Below, one piece after another: positions 4,743-6,612 of a stretch of 6,612 bases of DNA. Numbering within the stretch: the first letter of the stretch is position 1; every line of letters begins with the position of its first letter. The notes below the pieces were generated by a model that saw nothing but the letters and a program-made list of their open reading frames with translations, was not told the DNA's origin and searched no databases. The translations under genes and the position numbers were made by a program. Source of the stretch: Bacteroidota bacterium. Lineage in GTDB: Bacteria > Bacteroidota > Ignavibacteria > UBA10030 > BY39. The DNA lies in NCBI GenBank assembly GCA_018830765.1, contig JAHJRJ010000022.1:1-6612 (forward strand), in the 5' to 3' direction.

Positions 4743-6612
4743 CGGATTTCCTCCTCGATTTTAGAAATCAACTCGACCGTATTGGAATAAATTTTTCCCA
4801 TCTCGCCAGAGTCTGCTGAAGGTGCATACTGTGCGAATTCACAAACGTCTAATATTTTGTTGAGTTTTTCGAGGGACTTCTCACTCACACCATGCGATTT
4901 TAAAGACTCATTGACCGACTCTTTCGTGAGGTTGGCTTGTGGAATCCCAAGTTTATCTCCTGTATATCCCCACAGTGCACGGGATACTTCGGTATAAAAC
5001 TCTCCCTTATTATTCGACTCTAATAATTTTTTAGCGACGGAAAGACGTTTTTTTGCAATCTTTGTAGCCTTACGACTTTTTAACCTCACAACGTCGCCGG
5101 TAATTTTTTCGTATCGTCTCTGGTAGTAGATGAAACCGATGAAAAGGAAAACCGGAGCTATCAAGAGGGTCAAATAAATTGTCGAACCGAAAAACGTTTT
5201 ACCGTGTTTTCTAAATTTTACATCGCCGCTTTTGATAAACCGGATGTCTTGACCTAACAGTTTAATCTCTTCCTTGCTGAGTGAAGCAGATGATCCGACG
5301 GCTAAATCGATTCCTTTAGTTGTGCTGATAATAAAATCGGTAGAGCTGATTGATACATAATTATTTTTTTCCGGGTCGAAATATGAGAATGCGAAAGCGG
5401 GAATTTTTTTATCGCCCGGCCTGCGCGGTATCAGAAGATATTCGAATGTGCGACTGCCCGAAATAACGTTGGTGCCTTGTGTGATGTTGTCTGAGATTTT
5501 AGGTTCGTAGCTTTCAAGGTCTGGAGGAATAGATAGCTTCAACGGCTCGATGAGTTTTAAATTTCCTCTTCCCGAAATTTTTACTTTCAACATTACCGGT
5601 TCGTTCATTTTAGTTTCCTGTTTGTCGATCCACGCTTCCATCGAGAATTTGCCGACGGCTCCGCTAAAACTTGAAGGCAGGTTGTGAGTCGGCAGCGGTT
5701 TAACGTTGATTTTCAGCGGTTCGCTCTTCGCTTTATAGTTTACGTTGCTGATATTTCCGAAGAATGGGTCGTTAAAAAATTGGTCGAATACATCACCGCC
5801 TCGCCTTCTGGTTTGAACCTGAACAACAAACTCGGACTCCATCGGGTCTAACTCGAGCGTGCCGCTGCGCTGCGGAAATAGAGCAGTTTTCTTTACGGTC
5901 GCAACACGGAATTGAATTCCATTTAATACCTCCGTTTCGAATTGCAGAGTTTTTGGTAAATCAATTTCCTGCGCCCAAAATCCCGTCAGTGATGGAACCT
6001 TTGTAACACTGTATTTCACGATATTAGCACGAGTGTATAATTTATATGTTGCAGTGATTTGCTCGCCCTGGTATACATTCTTTTTATCAACACTAACTCG
6101 TAAAAACAAATTCTCCGCTATCTGTTTTGACAAGTTCGATTCTTCGGATGACTGCTGCGATTGCCTCTGTGGTTGTTGTGACCCTTTAGTGACTTCGATA
6201 ATTATGTTGTTAGACTGAACTCGCTTACCGCCCGATTCAATTGTTGCAGACTCGATTGTAAATTTCCCTTCCGACCGGGGTTGCAGTATGTATGAATATG
6301 AAATCGACTGCGAAAGATTTCCGTTAATAAATTGCGTACTCGTGGATTGATTGGGTCCGGACAGGACTAAAAAATCGGAAAAGGGTGGAGGTTGAAAATT
6401 CTTTCCGCTGCCGCTGAGCGTGAATGTAATTTCAAACTGCTCACCCATCGCAATGCGGTTTCTATCTACTGAAGTTGTGAAATTCGGGTCTTGTGAAAAT
6501 GCAGTTGAATAAGTGAAAATAAATATTAAAAATATACTGATTAATCTATATACACGTTTCTCTACGAGACCGTAGGTCGACTCCGTTCCTCCCGTCCCGA
6601 AAGCTTTCGGGA
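4739..6612 (-). CDS. batD: BatD-like protein (5' end not resolved, runs off the right edge)
   Basis: The mature protein begins near QDPNFTTSVDRNRIAMGEQF and continues with the BatD hallmark LSGPNQSTSTQFINGN and SISYSYILQP. Repeated immunoglobulin-like beta domains follow, with a Gln/Ser-rich linker (TKGSQQPQRQSQQSSEES) about 90-110 residues after Met-6448. One membrane helix (TIYLTLLIAPVFLFIGFIYY, coded near 5127-5192) leads to a ~120-aa cytoplasmic helical tail. BatD belongs with BatA/B/C/E in the MoxR-linked aerotolerance operon and is thought to be periplasmic and membrane-anchored. The Met at 6448-6446 cannot be the true start, because an in-frame signal peptide (KRVYRLISIFLIFIFTYSTA, then FSQ) lies upstream. 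However, no ATG, GTG or TTG precedes that signal peptide in frame within the window. The frame stays open through the repeat at 6562-6612. The real start is either beyond the edge or was displaced by that repeat. Confidence 0.85.
   Translation of the reverse strand, partial: PKAFGTGGTESTYGLVEKRVYRLISIFLIFIFTYSTAFSQDPNFTTSVDRNRIAMGEQFEITFTLSGSGKNFQPPPFSDFLVLSGPNQSTSTQFINGNLSQSISYSYILQPRSEGKFTIESATIESGGKRVQSNNIIIEVTKGSQQPQRQSQQSSEESNLSKQIAENLFLRVSVDKKNVYQGEQITATYKLYTRANIVKYSVTKVPSLTGFWAQEIDLPKTLQFETEVLNGIQFRVATVKKTALFPQRSGTLELDPMESEFVVQVQTRRRGGDVFDQFFNDPFFGNISNVNYKAKSEPLKINVKPLPTHNLPSSFSGAVGKFSMEAWIDKQETKMNEPVMLKVKISGRGNLKLIEPLKLSIPPDLESYEPKISDNITQGTNVISGSRTFEYLLIPRRPGDKKIPAFAFSYFDPEKNNYVSISSTDFIISTTKGIDLAVGSSASLSKEEIKLLGQDIRFIKSGDVKFRKHGKTFFGSTIYLTLLIAPVFLFIGFIYYQRRYEKITGDVVRLKSRKATKIAKKRLSVAKKLLESNNKGEFYTEVSRALWGYTGDKLGIPQANLTKESVNESLKSHGVSEKSLEKLNKILDVCEFAQYAPSADSGEMGKIYSNTVELISKIEEEIR
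4750..4756 (-). promoter_or_regulatory. Shine-Dalgarno site of batE
   Basis: GAGGAGG on the minus strand lies seven bases before the ATG at 4742-4740, within the last codons of batD. It fixes the batE start and, with the ATGA overlap (4742-4739), indicates translational coupling. Confidence 0.85.
6562..6612. repeat. Palindromic repeat at the 5' end of batD
   Basis: It contains CTACG-AGAC-CGTAG (6562-6575) and the perfect 18-bp palindrome TCCCGAAAGCTTTCGGGA (6595-6612), which ends exactly at the window edge and may extend further. The sequence between (GTCGACTCCG...CCCG) resembles the GGTCG/CGACC-type palindromes at 2301-2321. In the batD frame it encodes about 17 residues (KAFGTGGTESTYGLVEK) just before the signal peptide. 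Confidence 0.75.

Noticed and set aside
4739..6448. batD starting at Met-6448
   Set aside because: This would cut off an in-frame signal peptide and the family-conserved SVDRNRIA segment just before MGEQFE.

Overview
The window looks like a chromosomal segment of a Bacteroidota/Chlorobiota-group bacterium, and the repeat style reminds me of Ignavibacteria-like lineages. The grounds are a batD-batE pair, moderate-to-low GC, GAGGAGG-type Shine-Dalgarno sites, short TCCCG...CGGGA palindromes, and intergenic GCTCC-loop-GGAGC-GAAATGT repeats. The lineage is inferred from gene content and repeat style, not from a marker gene.

Layout. (i) Positions 1-2962, + strand, form an accessory or defence-like block. 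It starts with the C-terminal end of a type IIG/TaqI-like restriction-modification enzyme that runs in from the left. A 452-aa protein with a C-terminal Apea-like HEPN domain (putative RNase) follows, its start overlapping the RM stop by one base. Next comes an intact ORF6N-domain DNA-binding gene, then a second ORF6N gene that is a frameshifted, chimeric pseudogene. (ii) Positions 2978-3106 hold a relic of a second, diverged copy of the same RM C-terminus, so the HEPN and ORF6N cassette is bracketed by related RM 3' ends. (iii) Positions about 3092-3989 have no intact gene. They hold four degenerate copies of one palindromic repeat (two per strand), a nested inverted-repeat element, and a decayed REP-associated/IS200-like tyrosine transposase that has lost its middle, where the HUH motif should be. 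(iv) Positions 3990-6612, minus strand, are core genome: batD then batE, translationally coupled by an ATGA overlap. The batD reading frame runs off the right edge through a palindromic repeat, and no normal start codon is visible in front of its signal peptide.

How it fits together. The RM tail, the HEPN gene and ORF6N are probably a small defence island. A candidate logic is RM as first line and HEPN RNase as a coupled second-line effector, with ORF6N as a possible regulator or mobile accessory. The island abuts a housekeeping operon through a repeat-rich graveyard. Small palindromes have entered or touched three places: the ORF6N-2 leader, the ORF6N-2 coding sequence and the 5' end of batD. 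The most unusual signal is a palindrome centred on TCACAAATTGTGA that is present in both ORF6N copies but read in different frames.
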